DNA of 64,000 nt from Flagellimonas marinaquae (GCF_003992675.1 NZ_RZMZ01000015.1:620001-684000); one strand, 5' to 3'; numbered from the stretch's first letter, positions 17,139 to 27,085 are shown. Notes: generated from the letters alone by a model not told the origin. Made by a program: numbers and translations.

Positions 17139-18656
17139 TTATACGAGATTCAGCATTTTTTCCGTGGCTTTTATAGCGGATACCGTCTGGTCTGAATCCA
17201 AACCTCGTGTAGTAAAGTCTTTTTCTTTGGTTTGCCAAGTAATAACCGTCTCGCAAAGTGCGTCAGAGGTACTGCCTGGCGGTATCCGAACGGCATAATC
17301 TACCAGTTTGGGCAATTCGCGGCCTTCTTTTTTGTACACTTTTTTCAAAGCGTTGATGAAGGCGTCGAACTGACCGTCGCCTTGTGCATTTTCTTCATAC
17401 GTTTTCCCCTCGATTTCTATGGAAAGGGTAGTGGAGGGCTTCAAACCTTTGGAATGTGTCAACACATAAGATTTGACGAAGACCTTTTGCTGATGTAGAT
17501 TGTTGTCCAGTACATCGGAGATAATGTAGGGCAGGTCATCCTTTGTAACGCGCTCCTTTTTATCCCCAAGCTCAATAATGCGTTCGGTAACCTTTTTCAG
17601 TTCGTCATCGTTCAAGGTCAATCCCAATTCCTGAAGATTCTTTTGGATGTTCGCCTTGCCTGATGTTTTTCCCAAGGCATATTTGCGTTTTCTTCCAAAT
17701 CGTTCGGGTAAAAGGTCATTAAAGTAAAGATTCTTCTTACTATCTCCATCTGCATGTATGCCAGCAGTTTGGGTAAACACATTATCACCGACAATCGGTT
17801 TATTGTCAGGGATGCTAACCCCTGTAAAGGCAGACACCAGTTTACTTACTTTGTAAAGGGAGGATTCCTTGACGCCAATTTTAATTTCTGGTAAAAAATC
17901 ATTGATAACTGCCACAGTACTTGCCAAAGGTGCGTTCCCTGCGCGTTCTCCCATGCCGTTTACGGTGAGGTGTAAACCATGAACCCCAGCTTTTAGTGCT
18001 TCCATGACGTTGGCCACACTAAGGTCATAGTCGTTATGGCCATGGAAATCAAAATGGGTGTTCGGATATCGTTCGATGATTTCCTTAAAAAACAAACCTG
18101 TCTCTGTGTGAGTGAGCACGCCCAAAGTGTCGGGAAGCAAAATGCGTTTGATGGGTTGTTGCGTCAAAAAGTCCAAAAACTGAAAAACATACTCCTTGGA
18201 ATTTCGCATGCCATTGCTCCAATCCTCCAAATATACATTGGTGTCAATCCCAAGTTGATTGGCTTCGGAAATGACTTTTTCAATTTCTGTAAAATGCTGT
18301 TCTGGAGTCTTTTTGAGTTGATGGGTTAAATGATTTAATGAGCCCTTGGTCAATAGGTTTTGGACTTTGGCTCCCGCGTCCTGCATCCATTTTAAGGAAA
18401 TACCGTTATCCACAAAGGTCAATACTTCTACTTTGGATAAATACCCTTCTGCGGCGGCCCACTCCGTAATATTCTTTACGGCTTGAAGCTCCCCATCCGA
18501 AACGCGTGCGGATGCCACTTCGATGCGGTCTACCTTAAGTTCCTCCAACAACAGTTTCGCCAGGGTGAGCTTTTCCGAAGCGGAAAAGGAAACCCCAGAG
18601 GTTTGTTCACCATCCCGAAGGGTGGTGTCCATAATTTCTATGGTACGTTTTTTCAT
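17139..18656 (-). CDS. leuA: 2-isopropylmalate synthase family protein
   Basis: The 505-residue product has an HMGL-type TIM barrel (about 1-280) with TTLRDGEQTSG at the start and the metal-binding HxH in FDFHGHNDYDLSVAN, followed by a linker and a C-terminal LeuA regulatory domain (about 360-505). It would condense acetyl-CoA with 2-oxoisovalerate. The barrel differs from classical LeuA in places, for example IEVASARVSDGELQ, so a citramalate synthase is the main alternative. Operon position between leuD and leuB, and the presence of ilvA, favour isopropylmalate synthase. Confidence 0.85.
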   Translation of the reverse strand: MKKRTIEIMDTTLRDGEQTSGVSFSASEKLTLAKLLLEELKVDRIEVASARVSDGELQAVKNITEWAAAEGYLSKVEVLTFVDNGISLKWMQDAGAKVQNLLTKGSLNHLTHQLKKTPEQHFTEIEKVISEANQLGIDTNVYLEDWSNGMRNSKEYVFQFLDFLTQQPIKRILLPDTLGVLTHTETGLFFKEIIERYPNTHFDFHGHNDYDLSVANVMEALKAGVHGLHLTVNGMGERAGNAPLASTVAVINDFLPEIKIGVKESSLYKVSKLVSAFTGVSIPDNKPIVGDNVFTQTAGIHADGDSKKNLYFNDLLPERFGRKRKYALGKTSGKANIQKNLQELGLTLNDDELKKVTERIIELGDKKERVTKDDLPYIISDVLDNNLHQQKVFVKSYVLTHSKGLKPSTTLSIEIEGKTYEENAQGDGQFDAFINALKKVYKKEGRELPKLVDYAVRIPPGSTSDALCETVITWQTKEKDFTTRGLDSDQTVSAIKATEKMLNLV

Positions 18657-18685
18657 TTTTGTGCCGTAGTGTTCCGAGCAGTGAC

Positions 18686-19282
18686 CTAAAGTGGCGTGTT
18701 TTCGGCGTATTTCTCAATATCGTCCTGAATGTTCAATAGGTAGTCGATATCATCAAAACCATTGAGCATGTTATCTTTTTTATACCCGTTGATCTCAAAA
18801 CCTTCGCTTTCGCCCGTGGCCAAAATGGTGATTTTTTCTTCGGGCAGGTTGACTTCAAACTCTGCTTTTGGGTCAGCTTCAATGGCCTTAAAAATTTTGT
18901 CCAAAAACTCGGGGCTTACCTGAACGGGCAAAACTCCGATGTTCAAACAGTTATTTCTGAAAATATCAGCAAAAAAACTGGATACCACACATCGAAAGCC
19001 GTAATCGTACACGGCCCATGCTGCGTGTTCCCGGGAAGAACCCGAACCAAAGTTTTTGCCACCCACCAATATTTTTCCGGAGTAGATGGGATTGTTCAGT
19101 ACAAATTGTTCCTTTGGCGTTCCATCTGGATGATAGCGCCAATCACGGAACAGGTTGTCTCCAAACCCTTTACGCTCGGTCGCTTTAAGGAATCGGGCCG
19201 GGATGATTTGGTCGGTATCCACATTTTCGATAGGTAGGGGTACCGCTGAACTGGTTAGTATGTTGAATTTATCGTAAGCCAT
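18686..19282 (-). CDS. leuD: 3-isopropylmalate dehydratase, small subunit
   Basis: LeuD pairs with LeuC to isomerise 2- to 3-isopropylmalate. The 198-residue product shows the aconitase swivel-domain pattern: ENVDTDQIIPARFLK, GGKNFGSGSSREHAAWAVYDYG and later NCLNIGVLPV. Its length is normal. It follows leuC after an AT-rich 74-bp gap with repeated short ATTG-containing words but no clear terminator, and precedes leuA by 29 bp. Confidence 0.97.
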   Translation of the reverse strand: MAYDKFNILTSSAVPLPIENVDTDQIIPARFLKATERKGFGDNLFRDWRYHPDGTPKEQFVLNNPIYSGKILVGGKNFGSGSSREHAAWAVYDYGFRCVVSSFFADIFRNNCLNIGVLPVQVSPEFLDKIFKAIEADPKAEFEVNLPEEKITILATGESEGFEINGYKKDNMLNGFDDIDYLLNIQDDIEKYAENTPL

Positions 19283-19356
19283 CTTGTTTTCAATTTTCAG
19301 TTATCAATGTTCAATTAACAATGAATTGCTAATTGCTTATTGTGCATTGTTTATTG

Positions 19357-20781
19357 TTAAGCTAAAACTTCTTCTTGCATCAGTTCCCTTGGGTCGGTCA
19401 CTTTTCCAGTAACGGCAGCCGCAGCGGCCACTAATGGACTTGCCAATAGCGTGCGCGCCCCTGGTCCTTGACGTCCTTCAAAATTTCTATTGGACGTACT
19501 CACCGCATATTTGCCTGCAGGAATTTTATCATCGTTCATGGCCAAGCAAGCGGAGCAGCCTGGTTCTCTCAATTCAAATCCGGCCTCTGTCAAAACATTC
19601 AAAATGCCTTCATTTTTAATGGCTTCTTCCACCTTGTGCGAACCGGGTACCAACCAAGCGGTTACGTTATCCGCCTTTTTTCTTCCTTTGATAATGGAAG
19701 CAAAAGCCCTAAAGTCCTCGATTCGACCATTGGTGCAACTTCCCAAGAATACAAAATCTACAGGTTTGCCCACCATGGCCTCGCCTTCATTGTAATCCAT
19801 ATATTCCAAGGATTTTTTATAAGTAGCAGGAGAACCATCGATGGTTTCTGCCAACGGAATATCCTTGCTGATTCCGATGCCCATTCCCGGGTTGGTACCA
19901 AAAGTGATCATGGGTTCGATCTCGTTGGCATCAAAAGTCACTTCTTTATCAAAAACGGCATCTTCATCAGAATAGAGGGTTTTCCAGTACTCCATGGCCG
20001 CATCCCAATCCTTGCCTTTTGGGGTATATTCCCTTCCTTTAATGTATTCGAAGGTTTTCTCGTCCGGGGCAATCATTCCGCCACGGGCCCCCATTTCAAT
20101 ACTGAGGTTGCAGACCGTCATTCGGCCTTCCATGGACATATTTTTAAATACTTCTCCGGCGTATTCCACAAAGTAGCCTGTGGCACCGGAGGTGGATAGT
20201 TTTGAAATGATGAACAAGGCCACATCTTTTGGTGTTACCGCCTTGTTCAATTCGCCGTTTACGTTGATGCGCAAGCGTTTTGGCTTGGGCTGCATTATAC
20301 ATTGGGTGGATAGCACCATTTCTACCTCGCTGGTTCCGATGCCAAAAGCAATGGCACCAAAGGCACCGTGGGTAGAGGTATGGGAATCGCCACAAACGAT
20401 GGTGGCCCCAGGCACGGTGATTCCGTTTTCTGGACCAATAACGTGCACAATCCCATTTTTCTCATGGCCAAGCCCCCAATAAGGTATGTTGTGTGCATTG
20501 GCGTTTTCTTCCAAAGCCCTTAATTGATTGGCGGACAAGGGGTCCTTAACGGGCAAGTGTTGGTTTCGTGTAGGGGTATTGTGGTCCGCGGTCGCAAAGG
20601 TGCGCTCTGGGTACAATACCTTGATGCCTCTGTTCTTCAATCCCAAAAAAGCTACGGGACTCGTGACTTCGTGTACCAAATGCCTATCGATGAAGAGTAC
20701 ATCCGGACCATTGTCGATATGCTTTACTACGTGGGAATCCCAAACTTTATCAAATAGTGTCTTGCTCATTGTATCTTCCAT
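19357..20781 (-). CDS. leuC: 3-isopropylmalate dehydratase, large subunit
   Basis: LeuC is the iron-sulfur catalytic subunit of isopropylmalate isomerase. The 474-residue product has the [4Fe-4S] cysteines in [16 protein letters not shown] and GCSACLAMN, and [26 protein letters not shown]. Two starts are possible: the ATG at 20781 (MEDTMSK) or at 20769 ([15 protein letters not shown]). The second matches the common family start. It is the first gene of the leu operon. The region upstream (20782-20970) holds no perfect -7 box and no leader peptide that I could find; a short palindrome ACCGATTTTCGGT lies within it. Confidence 0.96.
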   Translation of the reverse strand: MEDTMSKTLFDKVWDSHVVKHIDNGPDVLFIDRHLVHEVTSPVAFLGLKNRGIKVLYPERTFATADHNTPTRNQHLPVKDPLSANQLRALEENANAHNIPYWGLGHEKNGIVHVIGPENGITVPGATIVCGDSHTSTHGAFGAIAFGIGTSEVEMVLSTQCIMQPKPKRLRINVNGELNKAVTPKDVALFIISKLSTSGATGYFVEYAGEVFKNMSMEGRMTVCNLSIEMGARGGMIAPDEKTFEYIKGREYTPKGKDWDAAMEYWKTLYSDEDAVFDKEVTFDANEIEPMITFGTNPGMGIGISKDIPLAETIDGSPATYKKSLEYMDYNEGEAMVGKPVDFVFLGSCTNGRIEDFRAFASIIKGRKKADNVTAWLVPGSHKVEEAIKNEGILNVLTEAGFELREPGCSACLAMNDDKIPAGKYAVSTSNRNFEGRQGPGARTLLASPLVAAAAAVTGKVTDPRELMQEEVLA

Positions 20782-20970
20782 AATTTGTAAGCCTACGAAG
20801 TTAAAAATTGTATGTCAAACCGATTTTCGGTCCTTTATAAAATTACGATGTTCAACGGCAATTTCAAGCACTTGTTTTGAAAAGAAAGTAGTGGTAAGTG
20901 TTGATTGTCAATCAGTAATGAAGTATTTTTAGATAAGGGTGTATGCTACCAATTACAAACCTTATCGGCA

Positions 20971-23511
20971 TCAACTGATATAATTCCAAATGGTAGTATT
21001 GGCCATCATTTTGGAATAGGCGCTTAAAATGGGTGCGTTTTCTGCTTTTTCCAAGCGAGGGTCATCTTTCAGCAATTGAATGGCGTAGTAGCGAGCCGTT
21101 TTCAAGATTTGATTATCCTTTACAATATCCGCTATTTTAAGGTTGAGCATACCGCTTTGTTGTGTGCCCATAAGGTCACCTGGACCCCGAAGTTTCAGGT
21201 CCACTTCGGCAATTTCAAAACCATCGTTGGTGCGTACCATGGTCTGCAATCGGGTTTTGGCATCTTCGGACAGTTTATGGCTCGTCATGAGGATACAAAA
21301 ACTTTGTTCAGCACCTCGGCCCACACGTCCACGAAGCTGGTGCAATTGGGACAGCCCAAACCGCTCGGCACTTTCAATGATCATTACCGAGGCATTGGGG
21401 ACGTTTACGCCCACCTCGATGACCGTGGTGGCAATCATAATTTGGGTCTCGCCTTTTACAAAACGTTCCATTTCGTAATCCTTATCGACTGGCTTCATTT
21501 TTCCGTGTACAATCGAAATCTGATACTCGGGCTGTGGAAAGTCGCGCACAATACTTTCATAGCCATCCATCAGGTCTTTATAGTCCAATGCTTCCGATTC
21601 TTGTATGAGCGGATATACTATATAGATTTGCCTTCCCCTTTTGATTTCATCTTTGATGAACCGAAACACTTTCAAACGGTTACTATCGTATCGATGCACG
21701 GTTTTAACAGGTTTTCTGCCTGGTGGGAGCTCATCGATGACCGAAACATCCAAGTCTCCGTAAAGGCTCATGGCGAGGGTTCTCGGAATAGGGGTGGCCG
21801 TCATCACCAAAACATGGGGGGGTACGGCCCCTCCATCCTCCCCAACGGGGAGACTATTGAGCACTTCCTCTATTCTTTTCACGACGGAATCTAGGGCTCC
21901 GATGACTTCTTCATTTTTAAAGCGAATTACCTTGTACCCAAAATCGTTCAGTATAGCCGTGCGCATGGCATCGGCTTCCTTTTGCATTGGGTCATTGTGG
22001 TATCCGCCATCAACTTCTACAATCAGTTTTTTGTATAAGCAGACAAAATCGACAATAAAGTCGTCAATAACATGCTGTCTTCTGAATTTTGAACCTAGTT
22101 TTTTGGTTCTCAATTGCTCCCACAGAATGTGTTCCGCTTGCGTACTATTCTTTTTTCCCTGCTGTTGATATTCTTTTAAGATTTTGTAGGTCGTAGGATT
22201 TGCAGTTTGATATTTATATCTGATTTCTTGGACCCTCCCTTTGGGAGGGAGCTCGGGAGGGCTTCCTTTATGCCATAACTTTGACCGCTGTGCCACACCA
22301 AACCGATGTTGCTCGTCCACAATGGCTAAACCTAGATTCTGAAACTGGACTTTATCTTCCAAAAGGGCATGGGTACCTACCAGAATGTTCAAATTTCCAT
22401 TCTCCAGTTGATTGTGGAGGAGGGTCCGTTCGGACTTTTTCGTGGAACCCGTCAATAGGGCAATCTTTACATCCATGTTTACCAACAGCTCTTTGAGCCC
22501 ATTGTAGTGCTGGGTGGCCAAAATTTCCGTCGGTGCCATCAAACAGGCTTGAAACCCGTTGTCAATCGCCAACAACATGCACATCAAGGCCACGATGGTC
22601 TTCCCGGAACCCACATCACCCTGCAACAACCGGTTCATTTGGGCATTGCTGCCCAAATCGTTCCGGATTTCCTTAATAACCCGTTTTTGTGCTTCGGTGA
22701 GTTCAAAAGGCAAGTGGTTTTCGAAGAATTCGGTAAATTTTTCGCCCACAGCCTCAAAGGGCATTCCCTTGATCTTTTGTTTACGCCGTAAATTTTGGGA
22801 TATGAGTCGCAATTGCACAAAAAACAATTCCTCAAACTTTAATCGAAACTGTGCTTTTGCCAATAATTCCTGATTCTTCGGAAAATGGATGTTGAAGAGT
22901 GCAGAACTTTTCGAAATCAACCGTAACTCCTCCAAAATGGCTGGTGAGAGGGATTCTGGAAACTTCCCGTTGCACTCCAAAAACAACTGATGCATCATTT
23001 TACCGATGACCCGATTGGTAATGCCCTTGTTGCTCAATTTTTCGGTAGACGGATAAATGGGCTGCATTACCATTGTTACCCCTTGCTGATGCTTTTGCAA
23101 AGTTTCCATTTCGGGATGAGGCATGGAGAAGGAACTTCCATATTTGTTCACCCTACCAAACACCACATAGGGTTCGTTCAATTTTAAACTTTCCTTGATC
23201 CACTTGTGGCCTCTAAACCAAACAAGATCCATTTGTCCTGTTTCATCCACAAACGTCGCCACCAAACGCTTGCCCCTTTTCTGTTCTACCATTTTTATGT
23301 GAATGACTTTTCCTATCACCTGCACATCGGCACCACTGGGCTGAAGTTGGTTGATCTTATAATAGCTTGTCCGGTCCAGATAGCGATTGGGGAAAAGGTG
23401 CAGCAGGTCCCTAAAGGTCTCAATGCCCAGTTCTGCCTTGAGCACATCCGCCCTATTGGGGCCAACGCCTTTCAAATACGCTATGGGAGTTTGTAGAAAA
23501 TTGGGATTCAT
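20971..23511 (-). CDS. recG: ATP-dependent DNA helicase RecG with an in-frame DUF559 insertion
   Basis: RecG remodels stalled replication forks and branched DNA. From the ATG at 23511 (MNPNFLQTPIAYLKGVGPNRA) the product has 846 residues, about 145 more than usual. It has the N-terminal wedge/OB domain, Walker A GDVGSGKT, DEQH, TATPIPRTLAM and the QLRGRVGRG motif, all intact. The extra ~148 residues (about 416-563) sit between DEQH and TAT and resemble a DUF559 nuclease. A longer start at 23574 would overlap the divergent aminopeptidase gene and lacks family similarity. The reading frame is unbroken, so a full-length fusion is predicted; whether it works as a helicase is open. Confidence 0.93.
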   Translation of the reverse strand: MNPNFLQTPIAYLKGVGPNRADVLKAELGIETFRDLLHLFPNRYLDRTSYYKINQLQPSGADVQVIGKVIHIKMVEQKRGKRLVATFVDETGQMDLVWFRGHKWIKESLKLNEPYVVFGRVNKYGSSFSMPHPEMETLQKHQQGVTMVMQPIYPSTEKLSNKGITNRVIGKMMHQLFLECNGKFPESLSPAILEELRLISKSSALFNIHFPKNQELLAKAQFRLKFEELFFVQLRLISQNLRRKQKIKGMPFEAVGEKFTEFFENHLPFELTEAQKRVIKEIRNDLGSNAQMNRLLQGDVGSGKTIVALMCMLLAIDNGFQACLMAPTEILATQHYNGLKELLVNMDVKIALLTGSTKKSERTLLHNQLENGNLNILVGTHALLEDKVQFQNLGLAIVDEQHRFGVAQRSKLWHKGSPPELPPKGRVQEIRYKYQTANPTTYKILKEYQQQGKKNSTQAEHILWEQLRTKKLGSKFRRQHVIDDFIVDFVCLYKKLIVEVDGGYHNDPMQKEADAMRTAILNDFGYKVIRFKNEEVIGALDSVVKRIEEVLNSLPVGEDGGAVPPHVLVMTATPIPRTLAMSLYGDLDVSVIDELPPGRKPVKTVHRYDSNRLKVFRFIKDEIKRGRQIYIVYPLIQESEALDYKDLMDGYESIVRDFPQPEYQISIVHGKMKPVDKDYEMERFVKGETQIMIATTVIEVGVNVPNASVMIIESAERFGLSQLHQLRGRVGRGAEQSFCILMTSHKLSEDAKTRLQTMVRTNDGFEIAEVDLKLRGPGDLMGTQQSGMLNLKIADIVKDNQILKTARYYAIQLLKDDPRLEKAENAPILSAYSKMMANTTIWNYIS
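21823..22266 (-). mobile_element. In-frame DUF559 (Vsr-like nuclease) insertion element within recG
   Basis: The insert encodes a PD-(D/E)xK-type domain of the DUF559 family: AEHILWEQLR, FRRQHVIDDFIVDFVC, LIVEVDGGYH and GYKVIRFKNEEV, with the putative catalytic Asp, ExD and His present. It starts at GSPPELPPKGRV, directly after helicase residues LWHK, and ends at EDGGAVP before PHVLVMTATP. Both DNA ends carry GC-rich hairpins: CCCTCCC/GGGAGGG at 22233-22249 and CTCCCC/GGGGAG at 21838-21852. The tips are imperfectly inverted copies (GCCC(C)TCC). No intein splicing motifs are seen, so the domain is probably kept in the protein. Confidence 0.75.
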
Positions 23512-23557
23512 CGAACTAAAATATGTAATTTGGAAGGACTTTTGATAAGATGATGGT

Positions 23558-25648
23558 ATGAAGCTGAGCCCCATAATTATTTTTTTGCTACTTGTGCAGT
23601 TGTTATCCGGCCAAATTCAAGATAAGGTGGACTTTCTGCATGCCCAAGTTTTGATTGAACCCAAACCTGTCGAAAATCGTATTCACGGTAATGTTACCTA
23701 TCAGTTTGAAGTGATCAAGGATGTAGATTCCGTATATCTGGATGCGGTAAACATGGATTTTTCTGCAGTTTATTTTGATGGCCAAAACGTGGACTTCGTG
23801 TATGATGAAAAAAAAATCACCATCAAAAAGGAACTGAAACAAGGAGAGTTGCATGAGTTGTCCCTGGAGTATGTGGCAAAACCAAAACAAACGGTATATT
23901 TTTTAGGCTGGGACGACGCTGTTTGGAACAACGAGCAGGTATGGACCCAAGGACAGGGAAAATACACCAGTCACTGGTTGCCCAGTTTTGACGACATGAC
24001 GGAAAAGGTGGAGTTTGACCTTGAAATAACGCTGGAACAAGAGTATGCCGTAATTGCCAATGGAAAACTTATGAAAAAGGAGCCTTTGCCCGACTCCAAA
24101 GGATATGCTTGGCAATTTGATATGGAAAAACCGATGAGCAGTTATTTGGTGGGCTTCGCAATTGGCAACTATAACAAAAAAACAGTCGAGTCAGCTTCAA
24201 ACATACCTATTGAACTCTATTACGAGCCTACCGATGTTGCAAAGGTGGAGCCTACCTACCGGTATACAGAAACTATTTTCGATTTTCTGGAAAACGAAAT
24301 CGGGATACCGTACCCTTGGCAAAACTATAAACAAGTACCTGTGCAGGATTTTTTATATGCAGGGATGGAGAACACCAGCTGTACCATTTTTTCGAATCAG
24401 TATGTCGTGGACTCCACTGCTTTTGTGGACAAAAACTATGTGAACATCAACGCTCACGAACTCGCGCACCAATGGTTTGGCAATCTGGTCACCGAAACCA
24501 GCAGCGAGCACCACTGGCTGCACGAGGGCTTCGCTACCTTTTATGCCTATTTGGCGGAAAAGGACATTTTTGGAGAGGATTATTTTTATTGGAGGTTATT
24601 GGAAACGGCCAATGCTTTGGAACGCTTTTCGGGTGAAGATAATGGAGAAGCATTACGCAATCCCAATGCAGGTAGTTTAACGTTTTATGAAAAAGGAGCT
24701 TGGGCCTTGGTGATGCTCAAGGATAGGATAGGGGAGGAAGCCTTTCAAAAAGGGATTCAGAATTATTTGAACACTTATGCCTTTAAAAATGTAACCATCC
24801 CCAATTTTATGCATGAAATAGAAAAGGTTTCCAACAACTCTCTTGGCGATTTTGAAACACTATGGTTGGAAAACACCGACTTTCCCTTCGAAGAGGTCAT
24901 TACCTTTTTGAAGGAGAAAAACAGCTCCATCAATACTTATTTTGAACTAAAGGACAAGATTGAGGAGAAACCAGAGGAAGCAGCGTCCATTGTGAAGCGT
25001 GCCTGGAAAAAAATAAGGTCCAGCAAATTAAAAGAGCATCTTATTTTGGATTATGGGGCCAAGTTATCGCCCGAATTTTTAAGTTCCGTTCTGGAGTCAG
25101 GTGATTTGAAAGTTCGGCAAGCCGTTATTCTTTCCCAACCTAAAATTTCAGCTGAGCTAAGATTGCAAATGGAAAGCTTGTTGAAGGATGACAGTTATAC
25201 GACCATCGAAGCAGCCCTCTACAGGTTATGGTCAGATTTCCCTCAAAATAGGAGCAAATACCTCAATGAAACGGATAAAATCACAGGGTTTCCCAACAAA
25301 AACATTCGATTACTTTGGTTGACATTGGCTTTGGTGACACCTGAGTACAATCCCGATTTCAAAGCTTCGTATTTTGATGAATTGAGCGGTTACACCAGCC
25401 CGGAACATCATTTTGAAACCCGATTGCTTGCATTTGAATACCTCAAAAATATCGGTGGCTTTACGGATACTACCTTAAAAAATTTAGTAGAAGCTTGTAG
25501 CCATCACGTTTGGCATTTTAAAAAGTCTGCCCGGGAAATATTGAATGGCTTTTTGCAATCCGAAGGGAACACAGCCCGGATTAGGGGACTTTACCCTTTG
25601 TTAAGTCAGGAAGAAAAACAATATTTGGAGAAAACTTTAGGTGAATGA
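23558..25648 (+). CDS. M1 family metalloaminopeptidase, secreted
   Basis: The 696-residue product begins with a signal peptide (IIIFLLLVQLLSG, cut near Gln-Ile) and is probably periplasmic or outer-membrane associated. It carries the complete M1 zinc site: HELAH at 300-304 and the third ligand Glu323 in WLHEGFA, spaced as in the family. GAMEN is represented by YAGMENTSC. The N-terminal beta-sheet domain and C-terminal helical repeats complete the usual layout. It would release N-terminal amino acids from peptides. It overlaps the following patatin gene by ATGA, suggesting coupled translation. Confidence 0.93.
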   Translation: MKLSPIIIFLLLVQLLSGQIQDKVDFLHAQVLIEPKPVENRIHGNVTYQFEVIKDVDSVYLDAVNMDFSAVYFDGQNVDFVYDEKKITIKKELKQGELHELSLEYVAKPKQTVYFLGWDDAVWNNEQVWTQGQGKYTSHWLPSFDDMTEKVEFDLEITLEQEYAVIANGKLMKKEPLPDSKGYAWQFDMEKPMSSYLVGFAIGNYNKKTVESASNIPIELYYEPTDVAKVEPTYRYTETIFDFLENEIGIPYPWQNYKQVPVQDFLYAGMENTSCTIFSNQYVVDSTAFVDKNYVNINAHELAHQWFGNLVTETSSEHHWLHEGFATFYAYLAEKDIFGEDYFYWRLLETANALERFSGEDNGEALRNPNAGSLTFYEKGAWALVMLKDRIGEEAFQKGIQNYLNTYAFKNVTIPNFMHEIEKVSNNSLGDFETLWLENTDFPFEEVITFLKEKNSSINTYFELKDKIEEKPEEAASIVKRAWKKIRSSKLKEHLILDYGAKLSPEFLSSVLESGDLKVRQAVILSQPKISAELRLQMESLLKDDSYTTIEAALYRLWSDFPQNRSKYLNETDKITGFPNKNIRLLWLTLALVTPEYNPDFKASYFDELSGYTSPEHHFETRLLAFEYLKNIGGFTDTTLKNLVEACSHHVWHFKKSAREILNGFLQSEGNTARIRGLYPLLSQEEKQYLEKTLGE

Positions 25649-26559
25649 GGGCATTGGTCATTTCGGGAGGAGGTAGCAAGGGTGCCTTTGCGGGCGGCGT
25701 TGCCCAATTTTTGATACAAGAAGCCAAACGGGACTACGATTTGTTTGTGGGAACTTCCACAGGTAGTCTTTTGATTTCCCACTTGGCCCTGAATAAATTG
25801 GACAAGATCAAGGATATTTACTCCAATGTGAATCAGGATAGTATTTTCAATAATTGTCCTTTCATCATCAAAAGAAAGCACGGTGTTGAAACCATTGCCA
25901 TCAACCACTGGAACGTGCTCCGAAACTTTTTGAAAGGGAAAAAGACCTTTGGGGAGAGCGAAAACCTCCGAAAACTCATTCGAAACTCTATCACTGTTGA
26001 GGAATTCAACGAACTTAAATCCAGCCATATGGATGTGGTGGTTACAGTCTCCAACCTCTCCTTGAACCAAGTGGAATACAAATCCATCAACGATTGTACC
26101 TATGACGAGTTTTGCGATTGGATTTGGATTTCTTCCAATTACACTCCCTTTATGAGCTTGGTCAAAAAGAACGGATGTGAATATGCCGATGGTGGTTTGG
26201 GAACTTTGGTGCCCATCGAGGAAGCACTCCTACGTGGGGCCACCGAAGTAGATGTAGTAGTGCTGCATACCGAAGTCAACCACCTCAACCGCCTTTCCTC
26301 CAAAAACCCATTTGATTTGATCACTACCATATTTGGTTTTATGCTGGACCGAATCGAAAATCAAAATATCCGAATCGGAAAATTGGTGGCCAACCAAAAG
26401 GATGCACTGATCAACTTTTACTACACCCCTACGGTGCTCACGACCAATTCCCTTATTTTTAATAAAGAACGCATGACGCTATGGTGGAAGCGGGGCTATT
26501 TGTACGCCAAGAATAAAAACGAGGAAACAAGCCCCATAGAGCCCGATAAGCAGGAATAG
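25645..26559 (+). CDS. Patatin-like phospholipase
   Basis: A 304-residue patatin-family serine hydrolase without signal peptide. The oxyanion loop is SGGGSKGAFAGG (7-18), the nucleophile elbow GTSTG (36-40, Ser38), and the catalytic Asp is in the DGG motif near residue 182 (YADGGLGT). Such enzymes cleave acyl ester bonds of membrane lipids. The start ATG overlaps the aminopeptidase stop codon. The physiological lipid is unknown. Confidence 0.92.
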   Translation: MRALVISGGGSKGAFAGGVAQFLIQEAKRDYDLFVGTSTGSLLISHLALNKLDKIKDIYSNVNQDSIFNNCPFIIKRKHGVETIAINHWNVLRNFLKGKKTFGESENLRKLIRNSITVEEFNELKSSHMDVVVTVSNLSLNQVEYKSINDCTYDEFCDWIWISSNYTPFMSLVKKNGCEYADGGLGTLVPIEEALLRGATEVDVVVLHTEVNHLNRLSSKNPFDLITTIFGFMLDRIENQNIRIGKLVANQKDALINFYYTPTVLTTNSLIFNKERMTLWWKRGYLYAKNKNEETSPIEPDKQE

Positions 26560-26563
26560 CTGC

Positions 26564-27085
26564 TTATTTCCAGAGTTCGCTCACTTCTTTTTTAACATAG
26601 GCTAGTGCCGCACTCGAAGGCGATTCTTTCTCCATGGTCTGGTTTAGGATGTCCTCTCGTAGTTTATCGGGAGAATCCGTTTCGCTCATGCCGGCTGAAC
26701 GAATAATCTGTATGGTCGCATTTTTGGCTGTTTTGATGATGCTCCAGCAAGCATCGGACATGTAGATTTGTTGGGAGAGATTATGCTCAAATTCCGTTTC
26801 AATCTGCTTGATCAGCAAGTTTTCGTAATCACTTTTGTTTTTACTGGTGGGTGCCACACGCACCACAAGGTTGTTCAGGGTAATACGTTCCAAGAATAGG
26901 GCCATGCGCTCGTATGCCTGCAAACGAATGGGCAGGGTTTCCTTTTGGGAATCCTTGTGCAATTGAAAACGTCTGCGGCCATCTTCGTTTCGGGTATGCA
27001 GTCTGAAAAAATAGAAGGCCACTGCTCCGGTAACAACGGCAGGCAATAAAAAGGCAAATAGCTGAAGGATTTGATCTCCACTCAT
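26564..27085 (-). CDS. Single-pass membrane protein of unknown function
   Basis: The 173-residue product has one N-terminal membrane segment (about 5-27, ILQLFAFLLPAVVTGAVAFYFF), followed by a charged, mostly helical cytoplasmic part. The helical part contains LPIRLQAYERMALFLERI, a segment I associate with conserved flavobacterial hypothetical proteins. No enzyme motif is visible. It is convergent with the patatin gene, four bases away, and precedes the degenerate OmpA-like gene's end by 77 bp in transcription order. No function is proposed. Confidence 0.75.
   Translation of the reverse strand: MSGDQILQLFAFLLPAVVTGAVAFYFFRLHTRNEDGRRRFQLHKDSQKETLPIRLQAYERMALFLERITLNNLVVRVAPTSKNKSDYENLLIKQIETEFEHNLSQQIYMSDACWSIIKTAKNATIQIIRSAGMSETDSPDKLREDILNQTMEKESPSSAALAYVKKEVSELWK

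Noticed and set aside
19468..20199. 243-codon open frame opposite leuC
   Set aside because: It is fully antisense to conserved leuC sequence, including the Fe-S cysteine region.
20782..20970. A leucine leader peptide and attenuator before leuC
   Set aside because: No Leu-rich short frame and no competing hairpins with a U-tract were found; only the short palindrome ACCGATTTTCGGT is present.
21076..21894. 272-codon open frame opposite recG
   Set aside because: It spans helicase motifs and part of the DUF559 insert in antisense, with no independent similarity.
21823..22266. Intein within recG
   Set aside because: The insert lacks Hint-domain features: no Cys/Ser at the first position, no terminal His-Asn before Cys/Ser/Thr. 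The junctions are Gly-Ser-Pro and Val-Pro, so protein splicing is not expected.
23512..23574. Longer recG start
   Set aside because: It would overlap the divergent aminopeptidase gene and lacks family similarity; MNPNFLQTPIAYLKG is the usual start.
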